42,968 bases of DNA, from assembly GCA_050485905.1 (NCBI GenBank), contig JBJHCH010000015.1, positions 1 through 42,968 of the forward strand. The letters run 5' to 3'. The DNA is from JAWLCA01 sp050485905. Lineage in GTDB: Bacteria; Pseudomonadota; Alphaproteobacteria; Rhodobacterales; Rhodobacteraceae. The notes under the pieces were generated by a model that was not told the origin of the DNA, ran no database searches, and saw only the letters and a list, made by a program, of their open reading frames with translations. Shown here in pieces: positions 7,878 through 15,562 of this stretch (the first letter of the stretch is position 1; each line of letters opens with the position of its first letter). Both the position numbers and the translations under genes were made by a program.

Positions 7878-8333
7878 ATGCTCGATGCCACCGACTCGCG
7901 GCTGCTGGCGGAACTGCAGCGCAATGCCGAGGTGACGGCGCAGGATCTGGGGGCGCGGTTGAACCTGTCGCCCAGCCAGGCCGGACGCCGCCGGCAGCGG
8001 CTGGAGGCCGAGGGGTATATACTGGGCTATGCCGCGCGCCTTGACCCGGCGCGGCTGGGGCTGACGGTGCAGGCCTTTGTGCAGGTGCAGATGGCGACCC
8101 ATGCGCCCGACACGGCGAAAAGCTTTGCGCGGCTGATCGGCACGCGGGACGAGGTGATCAGCGCCTGGACCCTGACCGGAGAGGCGGATTACCTGCTGCG
8201 GGTCTGGTGCCACGACCTGACCGCGCTGAACCGGCTGATCCACGAGGTGCTGCTGCCGCACCCGGCGGTGGCGCGGGTGCAGAGCCAGATCGTGATGGAT
8301 CAGATGAAGGCCGACGCGCCGCTGCCGACCTAG
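7878..8333 (+). CDS. Lrp/AsnC-family transcriptional regulator
   Basis: 151 residues. An N-terminal winged helix-turn-helix (DSRLLAELQRNAEVTAQDLG, then LNLSPSQAGRRRQRLEAEG) is followed by the RAM/AsnC ligand-binding domain with AWTLTGEADYLLRV and a VQSQIVM end. Full length for the family (150-165). Divergent from hppD with 135 bp between, which suggests it controls hppD in response to an aromatic amino acid or derivative (inference). Its stop codon TAG is the first three bases of an intergenic repeat element, so the exact C-terminus (APLPT) may have been set by insertion of that element. Confidence 0.93.
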   Translation: MLDATDSRLLAELQRNAEVTAQDLGARLNLSPSQAGRRRQRLEAEGYILGYAARLDPARLGLTVQAFVQVQMATHAPDTAKSFARLIGTRDEVISAWTLTGEADYLLRVWCHDLTALNRLIHEVLLPHPAVARVQSQIVMDQMKADAPLPT

Positions 8334-8436
8334 AGCGGGTCGCGTTCATCTGCATTCACGCGACAGTCTCGGTCTTGTTGTTTTCGCATGTCCGGCAAGC
8401 GCAGAACCGGTGCCCACTTCTGCGCGACATGCTCTA
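8331..8436. repeat. RIME-like intergenic palindromic repeat element
   Basis: About 106 bp bounded by imperfect 14-bp terminal inverted repeats (TAGAGCGGGTCGCG at 8331-8344 and, inverted, TAGAGCATGTCGCG at 8423-8436). The right half is a nested hairpin: GCATGTC/GACATGC outside and GCGCAGAA/TTCTGCGC inside, around CCGGTGCCCAC. The TAGAGCATG...CCGGT...hairpin form resembles the abundant short interspersed repeats (RIME class) of alphaproteobacteria. The element fills the whole gap between the convergent Lrp and antiporter genes and provides the TAG stop codons of both. Confidence 0.75.
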
Positions 8437-10098
8437 ACCCTCGATCACCCGCTCAACGGCAAAGCTGGCCGCATCCTGGAATGGGGTCAGGATCAACGTG
8501 GCGCCCTGTTCGCGCAGCTTCTCGCCGTCGCGGGCGTTGCTCACCGCCAGCGCGATCTGGCCCTGATAGTTGGCTGTTTTCAGCCCGTGCAGCAGGGCAA
8601 ACTGAGGATCGGCCGCGGTCAGTGCGCCACGTTCGAGAGAGATGGCCGATATCACCGCCTTCACGCCGGAAAGCGGAAGATGGGCGGCGAATTCGGGGTC
8701 GGTCGCGTCGCCGTATTGCGCGTCGAGCCCCATGCTGCGCCAGTTCGCCAGCGCCTCGGGGTCGAAGTCGATGCCGAGGATGCGATGGCCGCGTTCCTTC
8801 AACTCGCTCCCGATCCGGCAGCCGTAGCGGCCGAGGCCGAAGATGATGTAGTCGTGCCGACCGTCGCTGTCGTCGCTGTCCGCATCCCCCTCACGGAAGG
8901 TGACACGGCGTTCGAAAATGCCGAGCAGAGGCTCGCAGAGCCTGTAGAGCGTATGCGACCAGGTGATCATGTAGACCGAAAGCGCGATGGTCACGAGGCC
9001 GACGAGGGTGACGAGGCCCATCGCCTCCTCTCCCACATGGCCGATGGTGACGCCCATCGCCATGAAGATAAGCGAAAATTCGGAGATCTGGGCGACCGTC
9101 AACCCGGCGAGGAAGCCGGTGCGCTTGCGGTAGCCCATGTAGCCCATGATCGCGAGCACGATCAGCGGGTTGCCGATCAGCACGAAGAGCGACAGCACGA
9201 CGGCCGGGCCGACCTGCGCGCCGAGGGTGGAGAGATCGAGCCCCGCGCCGAGGGCGATGAAGAAGAACAGGAGCAGGAAATCGCGCAGGGAGGCGAGGCG
9301 GGAGCCGATGGAGTCGCGGAATTGAGTTGAGGCGAGCGAGACACCGGCCAGCAGCCCGCCCAGTTCCTTGCCGAAGCCGATGGCGTCGCCGGCCGCTGCA
9401 AGCCCCGCCGCCCAGCCCACCGCGAAAATCACCATGAGTTCGGGTGAGCGCGAGATCTGGTTCAGCAGCGGATCAGCGACGTGGCGGATGAACAGGTAGA
9501 CGAAAACCAGCATCCCCGCGCCGCCGCCGATCAGGAACAGGATATCGGCGAAGGCGCCGCCTTCGCCCGCCGCACCGACGCCGACGGCCGACAGGGTGAC
9601 CATGGCAAGGACGACGAAGATGTCCTGCACGATCAGGAACCCCAGCGCGATCTTGCCATGCAGCGCGCCGATCTCCTGCTTGTCGGACAGGAGCTTCACG
9701 ATGATGATGGTGGAGGAGAAGGTGAGGGCAACTGCGACGTAGAGCGCGGTCAGCCAGTCGATCCCCAGCGCGACGGCGATCAGGAAGCCGAAGAGTGCGG
9801 TGAAGCCGACCTGGCCGAGCCCGGTGGCCACCGCGACCTTGCCGAGGCTGCGGACAAGGTTCACGTCGAGCTTCAGCCCGACGAGGAACAGCAGGACGGC
9901 GATGGAGATCTGGCTCAGAGTCTCGATGAACTGGGTGGAGCTGACCAGCCCCAGTGCGTCCGGACCGGCGAGAACGCCCAGGGCGATGAAGGCCACGATC
10001 AGCGGCTGGCGCGCCAGAAGGCCGAGGAAGCCGATCACCGCCGCGAGCAGGACGAGCAGCGCGATTTCGTAGAAGGCGGTGTCGAAGGTGAGGTCCAT
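8434..10098 (-). CDS. CPA2-family cation:proton antiporter with RCK domain (KefB/YbaL-like)
   Basis: 554 residues. About twelve hydrophobic helices in residues 1-400 form a Na+/H+ exchanger fold of the monovalent cation:proton antiporter-2 family (GLARQPLIVAFIALGVLAGPDALG, FGKELGGLLAGVSLA). A cytosolic RCK/TrkA-N domain from about 415 carries the nucleotide motif GLGRYG. It probably exports K+ or Na+ in exchange for protons under NAD(H) control; the ion is not determined. The ATG at 10098 is preferred over the GTG at 10104 because AGGA lies 7 nt before the ATG but only 1-2 nt before the GTG. The stop codon lies within the terminal repeat of the intergenic element. Confidence 0.92.
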   Translation of the reverse strand: MDLTFDTAFYEIALLVLLAAVIGFLGLLARQPLIVAFIALGVLAGPDALGLVSSTQFIETLSQISIAVLLFLVGLKLDVNLVRSLGKVAVATGLGQVGFTALFGFLIAVALGIDWLTALYVAVALTFSSTIIIVKLLSDKQEIGALHGKIALGFLIVQDIFVVLAMVTLSAVGVGAAGEGGAFADILFLIGGGAGMLVFVYLFIRHVADPLLNQISRSPELMVIFAVGWAAGLAAAGDAIGFGKELGGLLAGVSLASTQFRDSIGSRLASLRDFLLLFFFIALGAGLDLSTLGAQVGPAVVLSLFVLIGNPLIVLAIMGYMGYRKRTGFLAGLTVAQISEFSLIFMAMGVTIGHVGEEAMGLVTLVGLVTIALSVYMITWSHTLYRLCEPLLGIFERRVTFREGDADSDDSDGRHDYIIFGLGRYGCRIGSELKERGHRILGIDFDPEALANWRSMGLDAQYGDATDPEFAAHLPLSGVKAVISAISLERGALTAADPQFALLHGLKTANYQGQIALAVSNARDGEKLREQGATLILTPFQDAASFAVERVIEG

Positions 10099-10167
10099 CG
10101 CCACGTCCTATCCCGGTGCTGTCGGCCGGGCAACAGAACGGTTGGGTGTCGTGGGATGGTCCGAAAC

Positions 10168-10196
10168 GAAAAAGCCGCGGCGCCTGGCCGCGGCTT
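10168..10196 (-). terminator. Rho-independent terminator of carD
   Basis: A 10-bp stem (AAGCCGCGGC/GCCGCGGCTT) with a 5-nt loop is followed on the minus strand by a run of five T. It starts about 20 nt past the carD stop codon and separates carD from the antiporter gene. Confidence 0.9.
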
Positions 10197-10217
10197 CATC
10201 GTGATCGGGTCGCCGGA

Positions 10218-10727
10218 TCAGGCGGCGCGGGAGACCAGAACGTCGTCGACCTTCTTCTGCGCCACCACCTCGTCGGTGCCGGAGACGGCGGCAACTTCGC
10301 GCGTCAGACGCTCCAGCGCCGCTTCGTAAAGCTGACGCTCGGAATAGCTCTGCTCGCGCTGGTCATCGGTGCGGTGCAGGTCGCGCACAACTTCCGCGAT
10401 CGACAGCAGGTCGCCCGAGTTGATCTTCTGCTCGTATTCCTGCGCCCGGCGCGACCACATCGCGCGCTTCACCCGCGCCTTGCCCTTCAGCGTATCCAGC
10501 GCCTTGGACACGACATCGGGGCTGGACAGCGACCGCATGCCGATCTCGGTTGCGCGATTGGTGGGCACGCGCAGGGTCATCTTGTCCTTCTCGAACGAAA
10601 TGACGAAAAGTTCGAGATGCAGTCCCGCGATCTCCTGCTCCTCGATCGAGATGATCTGGCCGACGCCATGCGCCGGATAGACCACGAAATCGTTGGGGCG
10701 GAAATCAGCCTTCTTGGTCTTGCTCAT
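10218..10727 (-). CDS. carD: CarD-family transcriptional regulator
   Basis: 169 residues. The N-terminal RNA-polymerase interacting (Tudor-like) domain has FRPNDFVVYPAHGVGQI and the C-terminal DNA-binding helical domain ends ALERLTREVAAVSGTDE. CarD binds RNA polymerase beta and stabilises open complexes at many alphaproteobacterial promoters. GAGGAAG sits 7 nt before the ATG. It is last in a leftward series behind fdxA, but a 287-bp gap precedes it, so it probably has its own promoter. A strong terminator follows. Confidence 0.97.
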   Translation of the reverse strand: MSKTKKADFRPNDFVVYPAHGVGQIISIEEQEIAGLHLELFVISFEKDKMTLRVPTNRATEIGMRSLSSPDVVSKALDTLKGKARVKRAMWSRRAQEYEQKINSGDLLSIAEVVRDLHRTDDQREQSYSERQLYEAALERLTREVAAVSGTDEVVAQKKVDDVLVSRAA

Positions 10728-11014
10728 TCAGTCGCTTCCTCGGTCGGGTGGCCGCACGTCAGTCAAAAAGGCACGCCCCGGGGACATAGATCCCGGCAGC
10801 AGAACCAAATCGCATGAAAATTCACCGCACAGGCTGCTTTTCCTGCCGATGACGTGCAGTGAGTGTTACACATTGGAGATCATATAGCACATTTTTTGCC
10901 CGATTCATAGCGTCAGGGCATGCTGCAAGCGCATATCGGGTGGTCTGCCGCGCGAAATGACGCCGTCCGATACGGAAAAGTGTTACTGATGACGGGCCTT
11001 TGACGCGAAGATGC
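10728..11014 (-). other. 287-bp gap between fdxA and carD
   Basis: No convincing gene. The stretch around 10860-10915 is AT-rich for this genome and on the minus strand reads GTGCTATATGATC, which could be a -10 region for carD, but no good -35 box lies at proper spacing. I see no clear terminator for fdxA. Confidence 0.4.
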
Positions 11015-11353
11015 TCAGCCGCCTTCCCCTGCGGCCTCGGTAAAGTACTTTTCCATCTTGCCCGATTCGCCATCGCGCTCCTCTGCCTCGGGCAGCGGAT
11101 CCTTCTTGGTGATGATTACCGGCCAGGCGACCGAGTACTTGCGGTTGAACTCTACCCACTTTTCCATGTCGGGTTCGGTGTCAGGCCTGATCGCGTCGGC
11201 GGGGCATTCGGGCTCGCATACGCCGCAGTCGATACATTCGTCGGGGTGGATGACCAGCATGTTCTCGCCCTCGTAGAAACAGTCCACCGGGCAGACCTCG
11301 ACGCAGTCGGTGTATTTGCAGGCGATGCAGTTCTCGGTCACAACATAGGTCAT
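11015..11353 (-). CDS. fdxA: Seven-iron ferredoxin FdxA
   Basis: 112-residue soluble ferredoxin with one [3Fe-4S] and one [4Fe-4S] cluster. The first motif, CIACKYTDCVEVCPVDC, has the insertion typical of the 3Fe site; the second, CIDCGVCEPECP, binds the 4Fe cluster. The C-terminal extension (EFNRKYSVAWPVITKKD-like) is characteristic of FdxA. The gene lies downstream of the S4 protein in the helicase series, a common order in alphaproteobacteria (from memory). The ribosome site (GAGAG) is modest. Confidence 0.96.
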   Translation of the reverse strand: MTYVVTENCIACKYTDCVEVCPVDCFYEGENMLVIHPDECIDCGVCEPECPADAIRPDTEPDMEKWVEFNRKYSVAWPVIITKKDPLPEAEERDGESGKMEKYFTEAAGEGG

Positions 11354-11408
11354 GCGGGCTCTCTCGACGGTCGTCTCACGGGGGAGTTAGACCCCTTTGG
11401 CGGATCAT

Positions 11409-11723
11409 TCAAGGCGAGGGCGGGGTGCCCTGGTCGCTTGGCGGGGCGAGGTCGTGATAGAGCGACTGTGCCTCGGTCGCGGGGCCGCGGCGGGTGCCGA
11501 TTGCGACTATGCGGACCACGCGGATCTGCGCGCCCTGAGGAAATGTCAGCGTATCGCCGGGCGTGACACTGGTGCCCGGCTTCGTGATCCGATCCCCGTT
11601 GCGTCGCAGCCGTCCGCGAGACACCAGTTCCGCCGCCATGGTGCGGGTCTTGAAGAACCGCGCGTGCCAGAGCCATTTGTCGATGCGCAGCCGTTCGGGC
11701 GCCGGGTCCGGCGGTGGAGCCAA
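11409..11723 (-). CDS. S4-domain RNA-binding protein (HslR-like)
   Basis: 104 residues; the S4 domain spans about 12-60 (RLRIDKWLWHARFFKTRTMA, RNGDRITKPG), as in HslR/Hsp15 proteins that bind stalled 50S-tRNA complexes. The only start that keeps the full domain is TTG at 11723; the first internal ATG (residue 29) would cut the domain. The TTG lies two codons after the TGA of the helicase gene in the same frame (TGA CGC TTG), so translation is probably coupled. No clear Shine-Dalgarno sequence is seen. Confidence 0.85.
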   Translation of the reverse strand: MAPPPDPAPERLRIDKWLWHARFFKTRTMAAELVSRGRLRRNGDRITKPGTSVTPGDTLTFPQGAQIRVVRIVAIGTRRGPATEAQSLYHDLAPPSDQGTPPSP

Positions 11724-11726
11724 GCG

Positions 11727-14630
11727 TCAGGACCGGTTCTTCAGCGCCGCCAGCACCGCAAACGGGCTGTCGGGATCGATCCGTGCCTCGCGCTGCGGAC
11801 GTGCCTCGAAGTTGCGCGGCCCCTGTTCCTTGGGCTTGCCGCCCTTGCGATTGCCACCCTCCGGCTTGCCGTGGCGCTTCGACCCATCAGCCTTGGGGCG
11901 TTTCGGCTTGTCGCCGGCGCCCTCGCGCCGCTGCTGGCCGCCGCGCGGCTGACCCTGGCGACCGGCGCTGCGGGGGCGCGGCGCCCAGGTGAAGGTGTAA
12001 AAGACCTCGGTCTCGGCGGCAGGTTCCGCCGCCACCCCTTCTGTCAAGGCCGCAGCAAGGGGAGCGTCCGCGACCGGTTCGGCTTCGGCCGCAACCTCTG
12101 GCTCTGCCGACACCACTGGTTCGGCCGTTGCCTCAATTGCAGCGATGTCGGGTGACGCCTCGGGCGCTTCCTCAGTCGCCGGTGCGGCCTCCGGTTGGCT
12201 GGCTGGGGCTTCGCTCGAAGCAGTGGCATCAGCCGGAGCAGCGTCGGCTACCGGCGTCGCCTTCGGCCGCTCTCCACGCTCGGCCTTGTAACCCAAGCCC
12301 TGCATCAGATCGGCAAACTGCTCCAACGTCATGCCGGTGATCGACAGCATGTCGGGCGTCGCCTCGAATCCGGCGCGGGTATCCTTGGCGCGGACCAGAT
12401 CGGCCAGTCGTTCCAGCATGTCAATGCGGATGGCGCGCGCGCCTGCGGGGCGATAGCCGGACATCAGATAGTGACTGCGCGGCACCTCGGTGATGTTCGG
12501 GATCGTCACCAGTCCCGGCGGGGGGCTTTCGGGAAATTCGTCCAGCCCCTGCGCCAGCGACCAGAGCACCAGCCGCAGCCGCGTCGGCGCGGGCTTCAGC
12601 AGCGCGTGCTGAAAGATCGTGAACTGCCCGAAGCGCAGACCGTGCTTGCGCAGGCTGGCGCGCGCTTCCTGATCCAGTTCCTTTACCTCTGCCGCAATCT
12701 CGTCGCGGGGCAGGATGCCCATCGACTCGACCATGCGGAAGGCAAAGCCACGGGCGAGGCCGGTCAGCGTCTCGTCGCGTTGCAGGTTAAGCAGCGGCTC
12801 GAACAGCGTCACTACGCGCCGGTCAATGAAATGCTGCAGCCTGCGGCGCACCTTTTCGGCAACCTCGGGGCTGGCCTCCTCGTCCACGAAGGCCTCGACC
12901 TGCGGTTTCAGCGGGTCCGGCCCGGCGACCAGCTTGCCCACCGCCTGGGTGCCCCACATCAGGCCACCCTGTTCGGTGAAATCCATCTCGGTGTCCGGGG
13001 CGTTGTAGAAGCGGTCGGCGCGCAGATGAAGCTCCGGCTTCAGCGCCAGCAGGCTTGCCTGTCGCAGCGTCTTCGCCTCTTCGCTGCTGGCGCTCTGGTC
13101 CTGATGAAAGCGGAACCCTTCCAGCCGGCCGACGACGTGACCTTCGACAGTCACCTCGCCCTTGTCGTTCACCTCGGCCACGAGGCTCTCCTTCTGCTTC
13201 AGTCGGCGCAGGAGCACGGATGTGCGCCGGTCCACGAAACGCTGTGTCAGACGCTCGTGCAGCGCGTCCGACAGGCGATCTTCTACCGCGCGAGTCGTCT
13301 CGCGCCAATGGGTTTCATCGCTGACCCAGCCGCGGCGCTGCGCGACATAGGTCCAGGTGCGGATATGGGCGAGCCGCTTGGACAGCGCGTCGATGTCGCC
13401 GTCGGTGCGGTCGATTCGTTCGATATTGCGGGCGAGCCAGTCATCCGGCACGCGACCGTCGCGCAGGAAACCGAAGATTCGCGCTAGCAGCCCGGCGTGT
13501 TCGGTGGGCGAGATGCCGCGGAAATCGGGGATGCGGCAGGTATCCCACAAGAGCCGCACATCGGCGGGGCCTTTTACTGCACCACGAATCTCCGGCATCT
13601 CTACCAGTGATTTCAGGGCAACCAGATCGTCGCTGTCGCGCACGCGGGTCAGCCAGTCGTGGCTCGTTTGCGCCTCAAGGCTTGCCAGCAGCCGCTCAAC
13701 CGTGCCGAAATTCAGATCGGCGTTGCGCCATTGCAGTTTCTTTACCGGCGCAAAGCGATGATTCTCGATCGCATCGATCACTTCGTCCGCCAGCGGCCGC
13801 GCCTCTCCGGTCACGCCGAAGGTGCCGTCGTTCATGTGCCGGCCCGCGCGACCGGCAATCTGCGCCAGTTCGTTCGGGATCAGCGCACGCATGCGGCGAC
13901 CGTCGAATTTCGCGGTCGAGGAAAAGGCGACGTGGTTGATGTCGAGGTTCAGCCCCATCCCGATCGCGTCTGTCGCCACCAGATAGTCCACGTCACCGTT
14001 CTGGTAGAGCGCGACCTGCGCGTTGCGGGTGCGCGGCGACAGCGCGCCCATCACCACCGCGCAACCGCCCTTTTGCCGGCGGATCAGTTCGGCGATTGCG
14101 TAGACGTTCTCGACAGAGAAACCAACGATGGCAGAGCGGGCGGGCATTCGGCTGATCTTCTTCGACCCCGCCCAGGTCAGCTTGGAAAAGCGGGGGCGCG
14201 AGATGAAGCTGGCCTTGGGCTCCAGCGCGGCGATGGCGCCTCGCATCGTGTCGGAGCCGAGAAAGAGTGTCTCGTGCAGGCCACGGGCATTGAGCAGCCG
14301 TTCGGTGAAGACGTGGCCGCGGTCAAGGTCGGCGCAGAGCTGGATTTCATCGATTGCGACAAAATCCGCCCCGATCTCCAGCGGCATCGCCTCGACCGTG
14401 CAGACCCAGTATTGAGTGCGCTCGGGAACGATCCGTTCCTCACCCGTGACGAGTGCGACGACGGACGGGCCACGGGCGGCAACGATCCGGTCGTAAACCT
14501 CGCGCGCAAGCAGGCGCAGGGGCAGGCCGATCACGCCCGTCCGGTGCGCCAGCATCCGTTCGATCGCGTAATGGGTCTTGCCGGTGTTTGTCGGACCGAG
14601 GACCGCAGTGACCCTCGCCTGCGCGCGCAT
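11727..14630 (-). CDS. SUV3-like DEAD/DExH helicase
   Basis: 967 residues. The helicase core (about 1-450) has Walker A GPTNTGKT (12-19), motif II DEIQ (94-97) and motif VI QIAGRAGR; these motif forms are those of mitochondrial SUV3 RNA helicases and their alphaproteobacterial relatives. After a long helical region, residues from about 790 are Ala/Glu/Pro-rich. The last ~90 are basic and glycine-rich, ending in DPDSPFAVLAALK, the usual terminal motif of the bacterial family. A role in RNA turnover is inferred from SUV3. AAAGGGCGG precedes the ATG. It lies 13 nt after the TPR gene and directly before the S4 gene. Confidence 0.93.
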   Translation of the reverse strand: MRAQARVTAVLGPTNTGKTHYAIERMLAHRTGVIGLPLRLLAREVYDRIVAARGPSVVALVTGEERIVPERTQYWVCTVEAMPLEIGADFVAIDEIQLCADLDRGHVFTERLLNARGLHETLFLGSDTMRGAIAALEPKASFISRPRFSKLTWAGSKKISRMPARSAIVGFSVENVYAIAELIRRQKGGCAVVMGALSPRTRNAQVALYQNGDVDYLVATDAIGMGLNLDINHVAFSSTAKFDGRRMRALIPNELAQIAGRAGRHMNDGTFGVTGEARPLADEVIDAIENHRFAPVKKLQWRNADLNFGTVERLLASLEAQTSHDWLTRVRDSDDLVALKSLVEMPEIRGAVKGPADVRLLWDTCRIPDFRGISPTEHAGLLARIFGFLRDGRVPDDWLARNIERIDRTDGDIDALSKRLAHIRTWTYVAQRRGWVSDETHWRETTRAVEDRLSDALHERLTQRFVDRRTSVLLRRLKQKESLVAEVNDKGEVTVEGHVVGRLEGFRFHQDQSASSEEAKTLRQASLLALKPELHLRADRFYNAPDTEMDFTEQGGLMWGTQAVGKLVAGPDPLKPQVEAFVDEEASPEVAEKVRRRLQHFIDRRVVTLFEPLLNLQRDETLTGLARGFAFRMVESMGILPRDEIAAEVKELDQEARASLRKHGLRFGQFTIFQHALLKPAPTRLRLVLWSLAQGLDEFPESPPPGLVTIPNITEVPRSHYLMSGYRPAGARAIRIDMLERLADLVRAKDTRAGFEATPDMLSITGMTLEQFADLMQGLGYKAERGERPKATPVADAAPADATASSEAPASQPEAAPATEEAPEASPDIAAIEATAEPVVSAEPEVAAEAEPVADAPLAAALTEGVAAEPAAETEVFYTFTWAPRPRSAGRQGQPRGGQQRREGAGDKPKRPKADGSKRHGKPEGGNRKGGKPKEQGPRNFEARPQREARIDPDSPFAVLAALKNRS

Positions 14631-14643
14631 GAGCCGCCCTTTG

Positions 14644-15201
14644 TCAGATATCCCGGCCCTCGAGCCTCCGCTCCAGCCGTTCGATGGCCTCTAGTACGCC
14701 GGGCTGGTGGGGATGTATAGCCAGCGCCGCGCGATAGGCGGATAGCGCGGTCGCCTGATGCCCGGTCTCTTCAAGGATGATCGCAAGCCCGCTCAACGCC
14801 CCGAAATGCGTGGGGTTGAGTGTCAGAGTGCGCCCGATATCCTCAATCGACGGGCCGTAGAGACCGGCCTGGAAATAGGCGGTGGCGCGGGCGTTCCAGC
14901 CCTCGGCAAAATCGGGCGCATGGTCGGTCAGGGCGGTCAGATGCTCGATCGCAACCTGAGTCTCGCCTCGCGCCAGCGCATCACGTCCGCGCTGCAACAG
15001 CAGGTCCATGGCCGCGGAGCCGGATTTCGACCATTCGTTCAGGATCTGCCGCTCTACGCGCCGCCAGTTCTCCACTTCCGGATCCTTGAGTTGCGCAAGC
15101 AGTTCATCCACACGAGATAAACTGTCGGTGGCAAGGGCGGGCACTGCGCCCAGCCACAATGCCGCAACGGCACATTTGAGAAGTTGCGAGCGTGCTCCCA
15201 T
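14644..15201 (-). CDS. Exported tetratricopeptide-repeat protein
   Basis: 185 residues. A signal peptide (MGARSQLLKCAVAALWLG, cleavage ALA/TD) is followed by two to three TPR units (AMDLLLQRGRDALARGETQVA; AEGWNARATAYFQAGLYGPS; HFGALSGLAIILEETG). It is probably a periplasmic scaffold with no known partner. The ATG at 15201 is chosen for the signal peptide. No Shine-Dalgarno sequence is present; a TACAAT box ends 7 nt before the ATG, so the mRNA may be leaderless. First gene of the TPR-helicase-S4-fdxA series, divergent from the SCP2 gene. Confidence 0.87.
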   Translation of the reverse strand: MGARSQLLKCAVAALWLGAVPALATDSLSRVDELLAQLKDPEVENWRRVERQILNEWSKSGSAAMDLLLQRGRDALARGETQVAIEHLTALTDHAPDFAEGWNARATAYFQAGLYGPSIEDIGRTLTLNPTHFGALSGLAIILEETGHQATALSAYRAALAIHPHQPGVLEAIERLERRLEGRDI

Positions 15202-15208
15202 AGTGCGA

Positions 15209-15214
15209 ATTGTA
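15209..15214 (-). promoter_or_regulatory. -10 box of the TPR gene, 7 nt before the ATG
   Basis: TACAAT on the minus strand ends 7 nt upstream of the start codon, where initiation would fall on or next to the A of ATG. A -35 candidate 17 bp upstream matches the consensus at only 3 of 6 bases. This suggests a leaderless transcript. Confidence 0.4.
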
Positions 15215-15269
15215 GCGTGGTGCCGCGAAAATGCGAGTGGCTGCGCGGTCACATTTCGGAGGTGAGGCA

Positions 15270-15560
15270 ATGAGCGACGTGATCGAGGCCGCTGTCGCGG
15301 CATTGAACGAGAAACTGGGCGGACAGGGGTTCGACGGCACGGCGAAATTCGTCATCGAGGGCGAAGGCAGCATCGTGATCGACGAAGCCGGCGCCCGCGC
15401 GGGGGATGACGAGGCCGACGTGACGATGACGGCCAGCACGGATACCTTTCGCGCGATTCTGGATGGTGACCTTAACCCGACTGCTGCCTTCATGTCGGGC
15501 AAGCTGTCGGTTGATGGCAGCATGGGGCAGGCAATGAAGCTGGGCGCCGTGCTTGGCTGA
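15270..15560 (+). CDS. SCP2 sterol-binding-domain protein
   Basis: 96 residues, the size of a stand-alone SCP2 domain: GTAKFVIEGEGSIVIDE, DDEADVTMTASTDTFRAILDG and a helical end with FMSGKLSVDGSMGQAMKLGAVL. Such proteins bind lipids or acyl-CoA in a hydrophobic tunnel. GGAGG precedes the ATG at 15270. It is separated by 2 nt from the downstream hydrolase, so the two are co-translated; a shared role in lipid handling is inference. Confidence 0.92.
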   Translation: MSDVIEAAVAALNEKLGGQGFDGTAKFVIEGEGSIVIDEAGARAGDDEADVTMTASTDTFRAILDGDLNPTAAFMSGKLSVDGSMGQAMKLGAVLG

Positions 15561-15562
15561 AC

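Noticed and set aside
10822..11073. Open frame of about 83 codons in the fdxA-carD gap
   Set aside because: It overlaps the fdxA 3' end, has no ribosome site and no recognisable features.
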